Below are positions 32,271 through 41,118 of a stretch of 64,000 bases of DNA, in pieces. Below the pieces are notes generated by a model. The model was not told where the DNA came from. It made no database searches and was given only the letters and a program-made list of their open reading frames with translations. The position numbers and the translations under genes were made by a program. The DNA comes from Helicobacter pylori (GTDB lineage: Bacteria; Campylobacterota; Campylobacteria; Campylobacterales; Helicobacteraceae), in assembly GCA_008032935.1 (NCBI GenBank), contig CP032039.1, positions 682,001 to 746,000 of the forward strand, written 5' to 3'. Numbering within the stretch: the first letter of the stretch is position 1; each line of letters starts with the position of its first letter.

Positions 32271-32672
32271 ATGAATTATGATAACTATTGGGATGAAGAC
32301 AAGCCAGAACTCAATATCACGCCTTTAGTGGATGTGATGCTTGTTTTATTGGCTATTCTTATGGTAACGACGCCCACTCTTACTTATAAAGAAGAGATTG
32401 CTTTGCCTTCTGGTTCAAAAACTGCTAGAGCCACTCAAGATAAAATGATAGAGATTCGCATGGATAAAGACGCAAAAATCTATATAGATAGTCAAACCTA
32501 TGAATACAACTCTTTCCCGGATACTTTCAACTTGCTTTCTAAGAAATACGATAAAGATACTAGGGTTAGTATCCGCGCGGACAAACGATTGACTTATGAC
32601 AAAGTGATTTATTTGTTAAAAACGATTAAAGAAGCGGGTTTTTTAAAAGTTTCTTTAATTACAAGTCCTTAA
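32271..32672 (+). CDS. tolR: TolR/ExbD-family protein
   Basis: Partner of TolQ, 133 residues: short cytoplasmic N-terminus, one membrane helix (NITPLVDVMLVLLAILMVTTP) bearing the conserved proton-accepting Asp in PLVDVMLVL, and a periplasmic domain (IYIDSQTYEYNSFPD, VSIRADKRLTYDKVIYLLKTIKEAGF) with the peptidoglycan-binding fold of ExbD/TolR. Confidence 0.93.
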   Translation: MNYDNYWDEDKPELNITPLVDVMLVLLAILMVTTPTLTYKEEIALPSGSKTARATQDKMIEIRMDKDAKIYIDSQTYEYNSFPDTFNLLSKKYDKDTRVSIRADKRLTYDKVIYLLKTIKEAGFLKVSLITSP

Positions 32673-32690
32673 AAAGTAGGGCTAATTTGC

Positions 32691-33515
32691 ATGAGTAAGA
32701 GCGCGATCTTTGTTGTTTCTGGCTTTTTAGCGTTTTTGCTCTATGCTTTGTTATTATATGGTTTGTTGCTAGAAAGGCATAATAAAGAAGCGGAGAAAAT
32801 CCTTTTGGATTTGGGCAAAAAAAACGAACAAGTCATTGATTTGAATTTAGAAGATTTGCCAAGCGATGAAAAAAAAGATGAAAAAATCGCTGAAAAAGCA
32901 GAAGAAAAAAAAGATGAAAAAGCAGTTGAAAAAAACGCAACTGATAAGGAGGGCGATTTTATTGATCCTAAAGAACAAGAAGAAAGCCTTGAAAATATTT
33001 TTTCTTCACTCAATGATTTTCAAGAAAAGACAGACGCAAACGCTCAAAAAGATGATCAAAAAAATGAGCAAGAAGAAGAGCAAAGGCGTTTAAAAGAACA
33101 GCAACGCTTAAAGCAAAACCAAAAAAATCAAGAGATGTTGAAAGGTTTGCAACAGAATTTGAATCAATTCGCGCAAAAACTAGAAAGCGTTAAAAACAAG
33201 ACTTTGGATTTGCAAATCCCTAAACAAGATGGGGTTGATGAAAAGGCTTATCAAGAGTGGTATGCTCAAATCTATCAGATTTTATATAAAGGTTGGAAAG
33301 GGGTTTTTTATCACAAGGCTTCAGTGAGCGCTCTGATTATGATCACTAAAGATGGGGAGTTTGATTATACCATTCTTAGCTACTCTGATTTTAAGGATTA
33401 TAACAAGAGTGTGATGACCCTTTTAAATGATTTAAAGAAAGTGGATTTTCCCCCATATCCTGGAGGCAACATGATTTCTATTCAAGTTAATTTCACCACT
33501 AAGGAAGAACAATGA
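32691..33515 (+). CDS. TolA/TonB-like periplasm-spanning protein
   Basis: 274 residues in the TolA layout. One N-terminal membrane anchor (IFVVSGFLAFLLYALLLYGLL), a long Lys/Glu/Gln-rich helical segment (about residues 55-160, with KKDEKIAEKAEEKK-like repeats and later QRRLKEQQRLKQ) that could span the periplasm, and a C-terminal domain (ALIMITKDGEFDYTILSYSDF, then DFPPYPGGNMISIQVNF) resembling TolA/TonB energy-transducing domains. Corresponds to HP1128. Its stop overlaps the tolB start as ATGA. tolA is the likely role; TonB-like is the alternative. Confidence 0.75.
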   Translation: MSKSAIFVVSGFLAFLLYALLLYGLLLERHNKEAEKILLDLGKKNEQVIDLNLEDLPSDEKKDEKIAEKAEEKKDEKAVEKNATDKEGDFIDPKEQEESLENIFSSLNDFQEKTDANAQKDDQKNEQEEEQRRLKEQQRLKQNQKNQEMLKGLQQNLNQFAQKLESVKNKTLDLQIPKQDGVDEKAYQEWYAQIYQILYKGWKGVFYHKASVSALIMITKDGEFDYTILSYSDFKDYNKSVMTLLNDLKKVDFPPYPGGNMISIQVNFTTKEEQ

Positions 33516-34764
33516 GGTATTTATGGCTTTTTTAATATATACTATAGGGCTTTTTGCAACGGATAAAACACTAGATATTATTAAAACCATTCAAAAACTT
33601 CCTAAGATTGAAGTGCGCTACTCTATAGATAACGATGCCAATTACGCTTTAAAATTGCATGAAGTCTTAGCGAATGATTTAAAGACTAGCCAGCATTTTG
33701 ATGTTTCTCAAAACAAGGATCAAGGCGCTATCAATTACGCAGAACTCAAGGATAAAAAAGTCCATCTTGTAGCGTTGGTGAGCGTGGCGGTAGAAAACGG
33801 CAATAAAATTTCACGATTAAAACTTTATGATGTCAATACAAGCGCTCTTGTTAAAACTTTTGACTACCCCATTTTAAGTTTAGATCTATACCCTTTTGCA
33901 GCACACAACATGGCCATTGTGGTGAATGATTATTTAAAAGCCCCTTCTATCGCTTGGATGAAGCGCCTTATTGTTTTTTCTAAATACATTGGACCAGGAA
34001 TCACAAATATCGCCTTAGCCGATTATACGATGCGTTATCAAAAAGAAATCATCAAAAACAACCGACTCAATATCTTCCCTAAATGGGCGAACGCTGAGCA
34101 AACGGAGTTTTATTACACGCAGTATGGCGAAAGAACGCCCATGATTTTAAAATACAACATTCAAAAAGCCACTCATGAGAATATCGCTAGCTCTCAAGGA
34201 ATGGCTGTGGTCTCTAGCGTGAGTTCTGATGGCTCTAAAATTTTAATGTCTTTAGCCCCTGATGGCCAACCGGATGTGTATTTGTATGACACGCATAAAA
34301 AAACTAAAACTAAAATAACGCGCTATCCGGGGATAGATGTTTCAGGAGTGTTTTTAGAAGATAACAAGTCTATGGCTTTTGTTTCGGATAGATCCGGTTA
34401 TCCTAACATCTATATGAAGAAATTGGGGTTAAAAGAGAGTGCGGAGCAACTCCTTTATGAAGGAAGAAGCAATGAATCCATTGACGCTTATAAAGATAGT
34501 ATTGTGTATGTGAGCCGGGAAAATCTTAATGAATTTGGCAAAACGGTGTTTAATTTGAATCTGATCACCTTAAATAGCAAATATATCCGCAGGCTTACCG
34601 TGAATGGCTCTAACCAGATGCCTCGTTTTTCTATGGATGGGAGAAATATCATGTATATCAAAAAGACACCCCAAGAATACGCCATGGGGCTTATTTTGCT
34701 AGATTATAATCAGAGTTTTTTATTCCCTTTAAAGAATGTGAAAATACAAGCCTTTGATTGGTAA
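33512..34764 (+). pseudogene. tolB: Translocation protein TolB, frameshifted in the signal peptide
   Basis: Periplasmic beta-propeller partner of Pal in the Tol-Pal system. The natural start is ATG 33512, overlapping the previous stop as ATGA; it reads MRYLWLF and hits a TAA. One more T in the six-T run at 33528-33533 gives MRYLWLFLIYTIGLFATDKT, a normal signal peptide, and a 417-residue protein, the known length. The rest is intact: an N-terminal domain, then propeller repeats with NIFPKWANAEQTEFYYTQYG, VSSDGSKILMSLAPDGQPDVYLYD and SDRSGYPNIYMKKLG. An ATG at 33523 could start the long frame but would lack part of the signal peptide. Confidence 0.9.
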
Positions 34765-34830
34765 GGTTAAATTAAGCGAATGTGAGTTAATATTTACATT
34801 TATTAAAATTTGATTCTTGGAGAATTTATA

Positions 34831-35370
34831 ATGAAGAGATCTTCTGTATTTAGTTTCTTGGTAGCTTTTTTATTGGTAGCTGGCTGTAGTCATAAAATGG
34901 ATAATAAGACTGTGGCTGGTGATGTGAGTGCTAAAACGGTTCAGACTGCACCTGTTACTACAGAACCAGCTCCAGAGAAAGAAGAGCCTAAACAAGAGCC
35001 AGCTCCAGTGGTTGAAGAAAAGCCGGCTGTTGAGAGCGGGACTATCATCGCTTCTATTTATTTTGATTTTGACAAGTATGAGATCAAAGAATCCGATCAA
35101 GAGACTTTAGATGAGATCGTGCAAAAAGCTAAAGAAAACCACATGCAAGTGCTTTTGGAAGGCAATACCGATGAATTTGGCTCTAGCGAATACAACCAAG
35201 CGCTTGGCGTTAAAAGGACTTTGAGCGTGAAAAACGCTTTAGTCATTAAAGGGGTAGAAAAAGATATGATCAAAACCATCAGTTTTGGTGAAACCAAACC
35301 CAAATGCGCCCAAAAAACTAGAGAATGTTACAAAGAAAACAGAAGAGTGGATGTCAAATTAGTGAAGTAA
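34831..35370 (+). CDS. pal: Peptidoglycan-associated lipoprotein Pal (Omp18)
   Basis: Outer-membrane lipoprotein that clamps the envelope to peptidoglycan; a well-known H. pylori antigen. 179 residues: lipobox LLVAGC with the lipidated Cys at residue 21, a Pro/Glu-rich linker (APEKEEPKQEPAPVVEEK), then the OmpA-like domain with ASIYFDFDKYEIKES, EGNTDEFGSSEYNQALGVKR and the final ENRRVDVKLVK. Start ATG 34831 follows TTGGAGAATTTATA; an earlier in-frame codon would spoil the signal peptide. Confidence 0.96.
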   Translation: MKRSSVFSFLVAFLLVAGCSHKMDNKTVAGDVSAKTVQTAPVTTEPAPEKEEPKQEPAPVVEEKPAVESGTIIASIYFDFDKYEIKESDQETLDEIVQKAKENHMQVLLEGNTDEFGSSEYNQALGVKRTLSVKNALVIKGVEKDMIKTISFGETKPKCAQKTRECYKENRRVDVKLVK

Positions 35371-35377
35371 TTCTAGG

Positions 35378-36373
35378 ATGAAAAGGCTTTTTTTTATCCC
35401 TTTTATCGCTCCCTTTTTTCTCAATGGGGAGCCTTCAGCGTTTGATTTACAAAGCGGAGCTACCAAAAAAGAACTCAAGCAGTTGCAAATCAATAGTAAG
35501 AATTTTTCTAATATTTTGACCAAAATCCATTCGCAAGTAGAGGCTAACACTCAAGCTCAAGAGGGTCTAAGGAGCGTTTATGAAGGGCAGGCTAATAAGA
35601 TTAAAGATCTCAATAACGCTATCCTTTCCCAAGAAGAATCCTTGCGAGCCTTAAAAGCTTCGCAAGAAGTGCAGGCTAACACATTAAAGCAGCAATCGCA
35701 AACTTTAGAGGATTTGAGGAATGAGATTCACGCTAACCAGCAAGCTATCCAGCAGTTAGACAAGCAAAACAAAGAGATGAGTGAATTATTGACCAAGTTA
35801 AGCCAGGATTTGGTTTCACAAATCGCCTTAATCCAAAAAGCCCTCAAAGAACAAGAGGAAAAAGCTGAAAAGCCGCTCAAATCAAGCGTTCCGGCCAATA
35901 AAAACCCCTCTTTAAAAGCCGAAGCCCCAAAAAATCAAGAGAAAAAAACCCAAGAAAAGGCGAAAGTGGAGTTTGATAAAGATTTGTCCAAGCAAAAAGA
36001 GATTTTTCAAGAAGCCCTGTCTTTTTTTAGAAACAAATCCTATGCAGAAGCTAAAGAGCGTTTGTTGTGGTTAGAAGCCAATAGTTACAGACTTTATTAT
36101 GTGCGTTATGTTCTTGGAGAAGTGGCTTATGGAGAAAAGAGATATAAAGAAGCGATCAAGTATTACAAAGAGAGCGCTCTTTTAAATAAAAAAGCGTCTT
36201 ACATGCCTGTGCTTTTGTGGCATACGGCATGGTCGTTTAAAAAAATCAAAGACGATCAAAACTATTATAAATTTTTAAACACTTTGCAGCACTTGTATCC
36301 TTCAAGCGAACAAGCTAAAATGGCGCAAAAAATCTTAGAAAACAAGGAGAAACACCACCATGCAAAACCATGA
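35378..36373 (+). CDS. CpoB/YbgF-like periplasmic coiled-coil/TPR protein
   Basis: 331 residues. Signal peptide ([21 protein letters not shown]), an extended coiled coil (about residues 40-155, rich in Gln, Glu and Lys), a Lys/Pro/Ala linker, and C-terminal TPR-like helices ([42 protein letters not shown]). Same order as E. coli tolB-pal-cpoB; CpoB coordinates outer-membrane constriction with wall synthesis. Begins 7 bp after pal and overlaps slyD by 14 bases. Confidence 0.82.
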   Translation: MKRLFFIPFIAPFFLNGEPSAFDLQSGATKKELKQLQINSKNFSNILTKIHSQVEANTQAQEGLRSVYEGQANKIKDLNNAILSQEESLRALKASQEVQANTLKQQSQTLEDLRNEIHANQQAIQQLDKQNKEMSELLTKLSQDLVSQIALIQKALKEQEEKAEKPLKSSVPANKNPSLKAEAPKNQEKKTQEKAKVEFDKDLSKQKEIFQEALSFFRNKSYAEAKERLLWLEANSYRLYYVRYVLGEVAYGEKRYKEAIKYYKESALLNKKASYMPVLLWHTAWSFKKIKDDQNYYKFLNTLQHLYPSSEQAKMAQKILENKEKHHHAKP

Positions 36374-36917
36374 TTTAGAATCAATCAAACAAGCCGCTTT
36401 GATTGAATATGAAGTGAGGGAGCAGGGCTCTAGCATTGTGCTAGATGGCAATATTTCTAAAGAGCCTTTAGAGTTTATTATAGGCGCTAATCAGATCATA
36501 GCAGGGTTAGAAAAGGCGGTATTAAAGGCTCAAATTGGCGAGTGGGAAGAGGTTGTTATCGCCCCAGAGGAAGCTTATGGGGTTTATGAAAGCAGCTATT
36601 TGCAAGAAGTCCCTAGAGATCAATTTGAAGGCATTGAATTAGAAAAAGGCATGAGCGTTTTTGGGCAAACTGAAGACAATCAAACCATTCAAGCCACTAT
36701 CAAAGACTTTAGCAACACGCATGTGATGGTGGATTATAACCACCCGTTAGCTGGGAAAACTTTAGCGTTTCGTTTCAAGGTTTTAGGTTTTAGAGAAGTG
36801 AGCGAAGAAGAAATTTTAGCTTCACACCATGGCGGTGGGACAGGTTGCTGTGGCGGTCATGGGGGTCATGGCGGAAAGAAAGGTGGGGGTTGTGGTTGCT
36901 CATGTTCGCATGGGTAG
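36360..36917 (+). CDS. slyD: FKBP-type prolyl isomerase / metallochaperone SlyD
   Basis: Peptidyl-prolyl isomerase and nickel-binding chaperone that helps supply Ni to hydrogenase, an important role in a urease-dependent species. 185 residues: FKBP core ([37 protein letters not shown]), the inserted-flap domain ([41 protein letters not shown]) and a tail from about residue 158 made almost wholly of His, Gly, Lys and Cys ([14 protein letters not shown]...), the metal-binding part. The start overlaps the preceding gene, so translation is coupled. Confidence 0.93.
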   Translation: MQNHDLESIKQAALIEYEVREQGSSIVLDGNISKEPLEFIIGANQIIAGLEKAVLKAQIGEWEEVVIAPEEAYGVYESSYLQEVPRDQFEGIELEKGMSVFGQTEDNQTIQATIKDFSNTHVMVDYNHPLAGKTLAFRFKVLGFREVSEEEILASHHGGGTGCCGGHGGHGGKKGGGCGCSCSHG

Positions 36918-36948
36918 TAAGGTATAGGAGTCTTTAAAAGGCAAGGTC

Positions 36949-37155
36949 ATGAATGGTTCTAATCTCAAGAATTGGCTATTCCCTACCATTTGCTTTTTTT
37001 TGTTTTGTTATATTTTAATTTTTTTGATGTTTTTTATGTTTAAAAGTTTGCAATCGCAATCTTTTGGCTCTGTGGCAGAAACCGGAAAAAAACCCATCAC
37101 CACCACCAAGAAATTTGGTAAGGAATTGCAAAAACAGATTTCAAAAATCCATTAA
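36949..37155 (+). CDS. Small single-span membrane protein of unknown function
   Basis: 68 residues: a short N-terminus, one strongly hydrophobic segment (FPTICFFLFCYILIFLMFFMF), then a Lys/Thr-rich soluble tail ending KKFGKELQKQISKIH. AAAGGCAAGG precedes ATG 36949. Not recognised. It lies 31 bp after slyD and directly upstream of the flgM promoter, which overlaps its last codons. Confidence 0.6.
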   Translation: MNGSNLKNWLFPTICFFLFCYILIFLMFFMFKSLQSQSFGSVAETGKKPITTTKKFGKELQKQISKIH

Positions 37156-37178
37156 CTTTTTTTCTTTTTTGCCGATAC
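37152..37178 (+). promoter_or_regulatory. Sigma28 (FliA) promoter for flgM
   Basis: TTAA (37152-37155), 15 bases, then GCCGATAC (37171-37178), against the sigma28 consensus TAAA-N15-GCCGATAA. Spacing is exact and seven of eight -10 bases match. It is 41 bases before flgM. FlgM inhibits sigma28, so this would be direct feedback. Confidence 0.8.
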
Positions 37179-37218
37179 TTGCTGTAATGGAATGAATATC
37201 AAATTAAAGGATTTTACA

Positions 37219-37422
37219 ATGATTAATGCCGTTTCTTCTCTTGCTCCGGTGCAGTCTTTGGGGAATTATAAGCGTGTGGAAAAGAATGAAAAAGTTGAAA
37301 ACAATGAGGCCGCTCTTGATAGGGTAGCTGAGATCAAGAAAGCGATTGAAAATAACCAGTATAAAATCAACTTGCATGAGACTTCTCACAAAATGGCACA
37401 GGATTTATTGGGGATAAGCTAG
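37219..37422 (+). CDS. flgM: Anti-sigma28 factor FlgM
   Basis: Binds FliA and holds back late flagellar genes until the hook is complete. 67 residues: a variable N-terminus (MINAVSSLAPVQSLGNYKRVE) and the C-terminal FliA-binding part (RVAEIKKAIENNQYKINLHETSHKMAQDLLG) resembling FlgM of other bacteria (ik.aI..G.Yki....A..ll). I start at ATG 37219 because AAAGGA lies seven bases before it; an in-frame ATG at 37192 (76 residues) has no ribosome site. Confidence 0.85.
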   Translation: MINAVSSLAPVQSLGNYKRVEKNEKVENNEAALDRVAEIKKAIENNQYKINLHETSHKMAQDLLGIS

Positions 37423-37565
37423 GGGGTTTAAGGGCTTCATTTCTAGGGGGTTTATTCTTGCTGTGATTTTGCTTTTCATTAAATTTTAGTTTCTCTGTGT
37501 TTTAAAATGAGTTTGTTGCTTTCTTAAATAGGGCATGTTTTTAGTCGTGTGTTAGGAATGATTGA

Positions 37566-38522
37566 TTGGGGATTTTAACTTTCATGGATTTTTGCTCTGG
37601 TATTGGTGGAGGCCGTTTGGGCTTGGAGCAATGCCATTTAAAATGCGTAGGGCATGCCGAAATCAATCATGAAGCTCTTAGAACTTATGAATTATTTTTT
37701 AAAGATACCCATAATTTTGGGGATTTGATGCGAATCAATCCTAATGATTTACCCGATTTTGATGCGCTCATTAGTGGGTTTCCTTGTCAAGCTTTTTCTA
37801 TCAATGGCAAAAGGAAGGGGCTTGAAGATGAAAGAGGGACTATTATTTATGGGATTATTCGTATCTTAAAAGTCAAACAGCCCAAATGTTTCTTGCTTGA
37901 AAACGTTAAGGGCTTGATCCATCATAAGCAACAAGAAACTTTTAAAACCATTATCAAAGCCCTACAAGAAGTGGGTTATACAACTTATTATCAAATTTTA
38001 AACAGCGCTGATTTCCAATTAGCCCAAAAGAGAGAACGCCTTTATATCGTAGGGTTTAGGAAGGATTTGAAACACCCATTTAATTTCCCTTTAGGTTTAG
38101 CCAATGATTATTATTTTGAAGATTTTTTAGACGCAGATAATGAGTGTTATTTGGATGTGAGTAACGCTATTTTTCAAAGATACTTGTACAACCCATACAA
38201 CCATAACCGGGTTTTTTTAGAGAATATCTTAACTTTAGAAAACGCTGTTTTAGACACAAGACAATCTGATTTAAGGTTGTATTTTAATGTTTTTCCTACT
38301 TTAAGGACTTCTCGGCATGGTTTGTTTTATACCCAAAAAGGCAAAATCAAAAAATTAAACGCTATTGAAAGCTTGCTTTTGCAAGGATTTCCTAGGGATT
38401 TGATCGCTAAGATTAAAAATAATCCACATTTTAAAGAAAGCCATTTGCTATCCCAAGCAGGGAATGCGATGAGCGTGAATGTGATTGCTGCAATCGCTAA
38501 ACAAATGTTAAAGGCGATTTAA
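37566..38522 (+). CDS. DNA cytosine-5 methyltransferase, orphan
   Basis: Modifies cytosine in a short DNA site; by position it matches HP1121. 318 residues with the C5-MTase motifs in order: I (FMDFCSGIGGGRLGLE), IV (DALISGFPCQAFSINGKRKG, catalytic Cys), VI (CFLLENVKGL), VIII (QLAQKRERLYIVGFR), IX/X (LNAIESLLLQGFP and LLSQAGNAMSVNVIAAIA). I recall a GCGC specificity for this locus in another strain, unverified. No restriction endonuclease gene lies beside it. The start is uncertain: TTG 37566 has AGGA eight bases upstream, but ATG 37558 would be in frame if the four-G run at 37568-37571 had a fifth. Confidence 0.88.
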   Translation: MGILTFMDFCSGIGGGRLGLEQCHLKCVGHAEINHEALRTYELFFKDTHNFGDLMRINPNDLPDFDALISGFPCQAFSINGKRKGLEDERGTIIYGIIRILKVKQPKCFLLENVKGLIHHKQQETFKTIIKALQEVGYTTYYQILNSADFQLAQKRERLYIVGFRKDLKHPFNFPLGLANDYYFEDFLDADNECYLDVSNAIFQRYLYNPYNHNRVFLENILTLENAVLDTRQSDLRLYFNVFPTLRTSRHGLFYTQKGKIKKLNAIESLLLQGFPRDLIAKIKNNPHFKESHLLSQAGNAMSVNVIAAIAKQMLKAI

Positions 38523-38531
38523 AAAGGGAGC

Positions 38532-38574
38532 TTTAAGGGGAGAATGATTCCAAAATACCCCCTATCCCCTTAAA
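38532..38574. terminator. Inverted repeat after the methyltransferase, possible terminator
   Basis: TTTAAGGGGA (38532) and TCCCCTTAAA (38565) form a perfect 10-bp stem with a 23-base loop. On the minus strand it is followed by T-rich sequence; on the plus strand by AAAATTGGGTTTT. It separates the methyltransferase from the flagellar promoter. Confidence 0.35.
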
Positions 38575-38600
38575 AAATTGGGTTTTATCATAAAATAAAA

Positions 38601-38616
38601 TGGCATAGTATTTGCT
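38601..38616 (+). promoter_or_regulatory. Sigma54 (RpoN) promoter for flgN-flgK
   Basis: TGGCATAGTATTTGCT has the invariant GG (38602-38603) and GC (38614-38615) separated by exactly 10 bases. flgK and its upstream gene are known class 2, RpoN/FlgR-dependent genes in H. pylori. It also shows that an in-frame TTG at 38616 cannot be the flgN start. Confidence 0.82.
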
Positions 38617-38651
38617 TGAATACGGCTGAAACAAGAGCCAAAGGATTTGTT

Positions 38652-39086
38652 ATGGTCGTTTTACATTCTCATTTAGAAAACGCGCTCAACCAATTGAAAG
38701 CATTGATTGATTTAACGGAGCGCGATATAAGAGACATCAAGCTCGCTAAACATGCCGAAATTTTTGAAAGAAACCATCAAAAACAGTTAGCGATTCAAGC
38801 TTTTGAAAAAGAAAAAGCAAATATAGATGCGCAAATGTTATCTTTAAAAAACCAATTCCCTAATAAAGAAATGAGTGGATTGTTAGACGAAAAAACGAGC
38901 GATTTTTTAAACCAAATGCGAGAGTCCTTGCTTGTTTTGAAAGAAAAAAACTTGATTTATTCGCGCATGGCGTTTGCGGTTTCTGAGTTTTATTCTTCGC
39001 TCATCCAACAAATCATTCCCCATGACACTTGCGACTATAAAGGCTCTAGGCATGTGGGGAGCCATTTTTTAAGAGTGCAGGCGTAA
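38652..39086 (+). CDS. FlgN-like flagellar export chaperone
   Basis: A 144-residue, mostly helical protein directly ahead of flgK (HP1120-like). FlgN chaperones keep the hook-filament junction proteins FlgK and FlgL export-competent. Seen: long amphipathic helices (ENALNQLKALIDLTERDIRDIKLAKH; SFLNQMRESLLVLKEKN-like region), no membrane segment. Start ATG 38652 has AAGGA nine bases upstream. The sequence is too divergent to prove FlgN by motif; position, length, helicity and the shared sigma54 promoter support it. It ends one base before flgK. Confidence 0.65.
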   Translation: MVVLHSHLENALNQLKALIDLTERDIRDIKLAKHAEIFERNHQKQLAIQAFEKEKANIDAQMLSLKNQFPNKEMSGLLDEKTSDFLNQMRESLLVLKEKNLIYSRMAFAVSEFYSSLIQQIIPHDTCDYKGSRHVGSHFLRVQA

Positions 39087-39087
39087 A

Positions 39088-40908
39088 ATGGGCGGGATTT
39101 TATCTTCACTCAACGCTTCTTACACCGGCCTACAAGCCCATCAAAGCATGGTGGATGTTACGGGGAATAATATTTCTAACGCTAGCGATGAATTTTATAG
39201 CCGCCAGCGCGTGATTGCAAAGCCTCAAGAGGCTTACATGTATGGCACTAAAAACGTGAATATGGGCGTGGATGTAACAGCCATTGAAAGGGTGCATGAT
39301 GAGTTTGTTTTTTCTCGTTACACGAAGGCTAATTACGAAAACACTTATTACGATACAGAGTTTTCGCATTTAAAGGAAGCGAGCGCGTATTTTCCGGACA
39401 TTGATGAAGCGAGCCTTTTTACGGATTTGCAAGATTATTTTAATTCATGGAAAGAATTGTCTAAAAACGCCAAAGACTCCGCTCAAAAACAAGCCCTTGC
39501 GCAAAAAACAGAAGCTTTAACGCACAACATTAAAGACACCAGAGAAAGATTAACGACCTTACAGCACAAGGCGAGTGAAGAATTAAAAAGCGTGATTAAA
39601 GAAGTCAATAGCTTGGGTTCTCAAATCGCTCAAATCAACAAACGCATCAAAGAAGTGGAAAACAACAAAAGCTTAAAGCATGCGAATGAATTAAGGGATA
39701 AGCGAGATGAATTAGAATTCCATTTGCGAGAGCTTTTAGGGGGGAATGTTTTCAAAAGCAGCATTAAAACCCATTCGCTCACCGATAAAGACTCAGCGGA
39801 TTTTGATGAGAGCTATAACCTTAATATTGGGCATGGGTTCAATATCATTGATGGTTCTATTTTCCATCCTTTAGTGGTTAAAGAATCCGAAAATAAAGGG
39901 GGTTTGAACCAAATCTATTTTCAAAGCGATGATTTTAAGCTCACTAATATTACTGACAAGCTCAATCAGGGGAAAGTGGGGGCGTTATTGAATGTGTATA
40001 ATGACGGCTCTAACGGGACTTTAAAGGGCAAATTACAAGATTATGTTGATTTGTTGGATTCTTTTGCTAGGGGCTTGATAGAATCCACTAATGCGATTTA
40101 CGCTCAAAGCGCGAGCCATCATATTGAGGGCGAGCCTGTGGAGTTTAACAGCGATGAAGCCTTTAAAGACACGAACTACAATATCAAAAACGGCTCGTTT
40201 GATTTAATCGCTTACAACACCGATGGTAAAGAAATCGCCAGGAAAACCATTGCTATCACACCCATTACAACCATGAACGATATTATCCAAGCCATTAACG
40301 CTAACACCGATGACAATCAAGATAATAACACCGAAAACGATTTTGATGATTATTTCACAGCGAGCTTTAACAATGAGACTAAAAAGTTTGTTATCCAGCC
40401 TAAAAACGCTTCGCAAGGGTTGTTTGTCTCTATGAAAGATAACGGCACGAATTTTATGGGAGCGTTAAAACTCAACCCTTTTTTTCAAGGCGATGACGCT
40501 TCCAATATCAGCTTGAATAAAGAATACAAAAAAGAGCCTACCACTATCCGCCCATGGCTTGCTCCCATTAACGGGAATTTTGATGTGGCGAACATGATGC
40601 AGCAATTGCAATACGATAGCGTGGATTTCTATAACGACAAGTTTGACATTAAACCCATGAAAATCAGCGAGTTTTATCAATTTTTAACCGGTAAAATCAA
40701 CACGGACGCTGAAAAATCCGGGCGTATTTTGGACACTAAAAAGAGCATGTTAGAGACCATTAAAAAAGAGCAACTCTCTATTTCGCAAGTGAGCGTGGAT
40801 GAAGAAATGCTGAATCTAATCAAGTTTCAAAGCGGTTATGCGGCTAACGCTAAGGTCATTACCGCTATTGATCGGATGATAGACACTTTATTGGGGATTA
40901 AACAATAA
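39088..40908 (+). CDS. flgK: Flagellar hook-filament junction protein FlgK (HAP1)
   Basis: First junction protein between hook and filament, exported through the flagellar channel. 606 residues, in family range. The N-terminus (ILSSLNASYTGLQAHQSM, TGNNISNASDEFYSRQRV) is the conserved rod/hook-type D0 helix, and the C-terminus (EMLNLIKFQSGYAANAKVITAIDRMIDTLLGI) the matching D0 helix. The centre is the variable surface region, Asn/Asp-rich around residue 410. Coupled to the chaperone gene upstream. Confidence 0.96.
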   Translation: MGGILSSLNASYTGLQAHQSMVDVTGNNISNASDEFYSRQRVIAKPQEAYMYGTKNVNMGVDVTAIERVHDEFVFSRYTKANYENTYYDTEFSHLKEASAYFPDIDEASLFTDLQDYFNSWKELSKNAKDSAQKQALAQKTEALTHNIKDTRERLTTLQHKASEELKSVIKEVNSLGSQIAQINKRIKEVENNKSLKHANELRDKRDELEFHLRELLGGNVFKSSIKTHSLTDKDSADFDESYNLNIGHGFNIIDGSIFHPLVVKESENKGGLNQIYFQSDDFKLTNITDKLNQGKVGALLNVYNDGSNGTLKGKLQDYVDLLDSFARGLIESTNAIYAQSASHHIEGEPVEFNSDEAFKDTNYNIKNGSFDLIAYNTDGKEIARKTIAITPITTMNDIIQAINANTDDNQDNNTENDFDDYFTASFNNETKKFVIQPKNASQGLFVSMKDNGTNFMGALKLNPFFQGDDASNISLNKEYKKEPTTIRPWLAPINGNFDVANMMQQLQYDSVDFYNDKFDIKPMKISEFYQFLTGKINTDAEKSGRILDTKKSMLETIKKEQLSISQVSVDEEMLNLIKFQSGYAANAKVITAIDRMIDTLLGIKQ

Positions 40909-41071
40909 TTTTTCTACCCATAGCGTTTTTATCAAATAAGCCTTGTTTAACTTATTTTTTAAACTCTATTTATTTTAAAACTCATTTTTGAGCCTTCTTT
41001 ATAACCAGCACTCAAACAATTAATAGCATCATGTAAGCTATAAGCGAGAGGGTGTTTTGTAAAGCTTGTGT

Positions 41072-41077
41072 TATAAT
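41072..41077 (+). promoter_or_regulatory. Probable -10 box for ggt
   Basis: TATAAT in TTGTGTTATAATAACAAC, 41 bases before the ggt ATG, in a 210-bp gap otherwise free of features. Leader of about 35 bases. Confidence 0.55.
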
Positions 41078-41118
41078 AACAACGAAATTTTAAGCGTAAC
41101 TGATTGAAAGGAAAACAG

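Noticed and set aside
32866-33093. Lys-rich frame at 32866-33093
   Set aside because: Out-of-frame reading of the Lys/Glu-rich TolA-like linker; no independent start signal.
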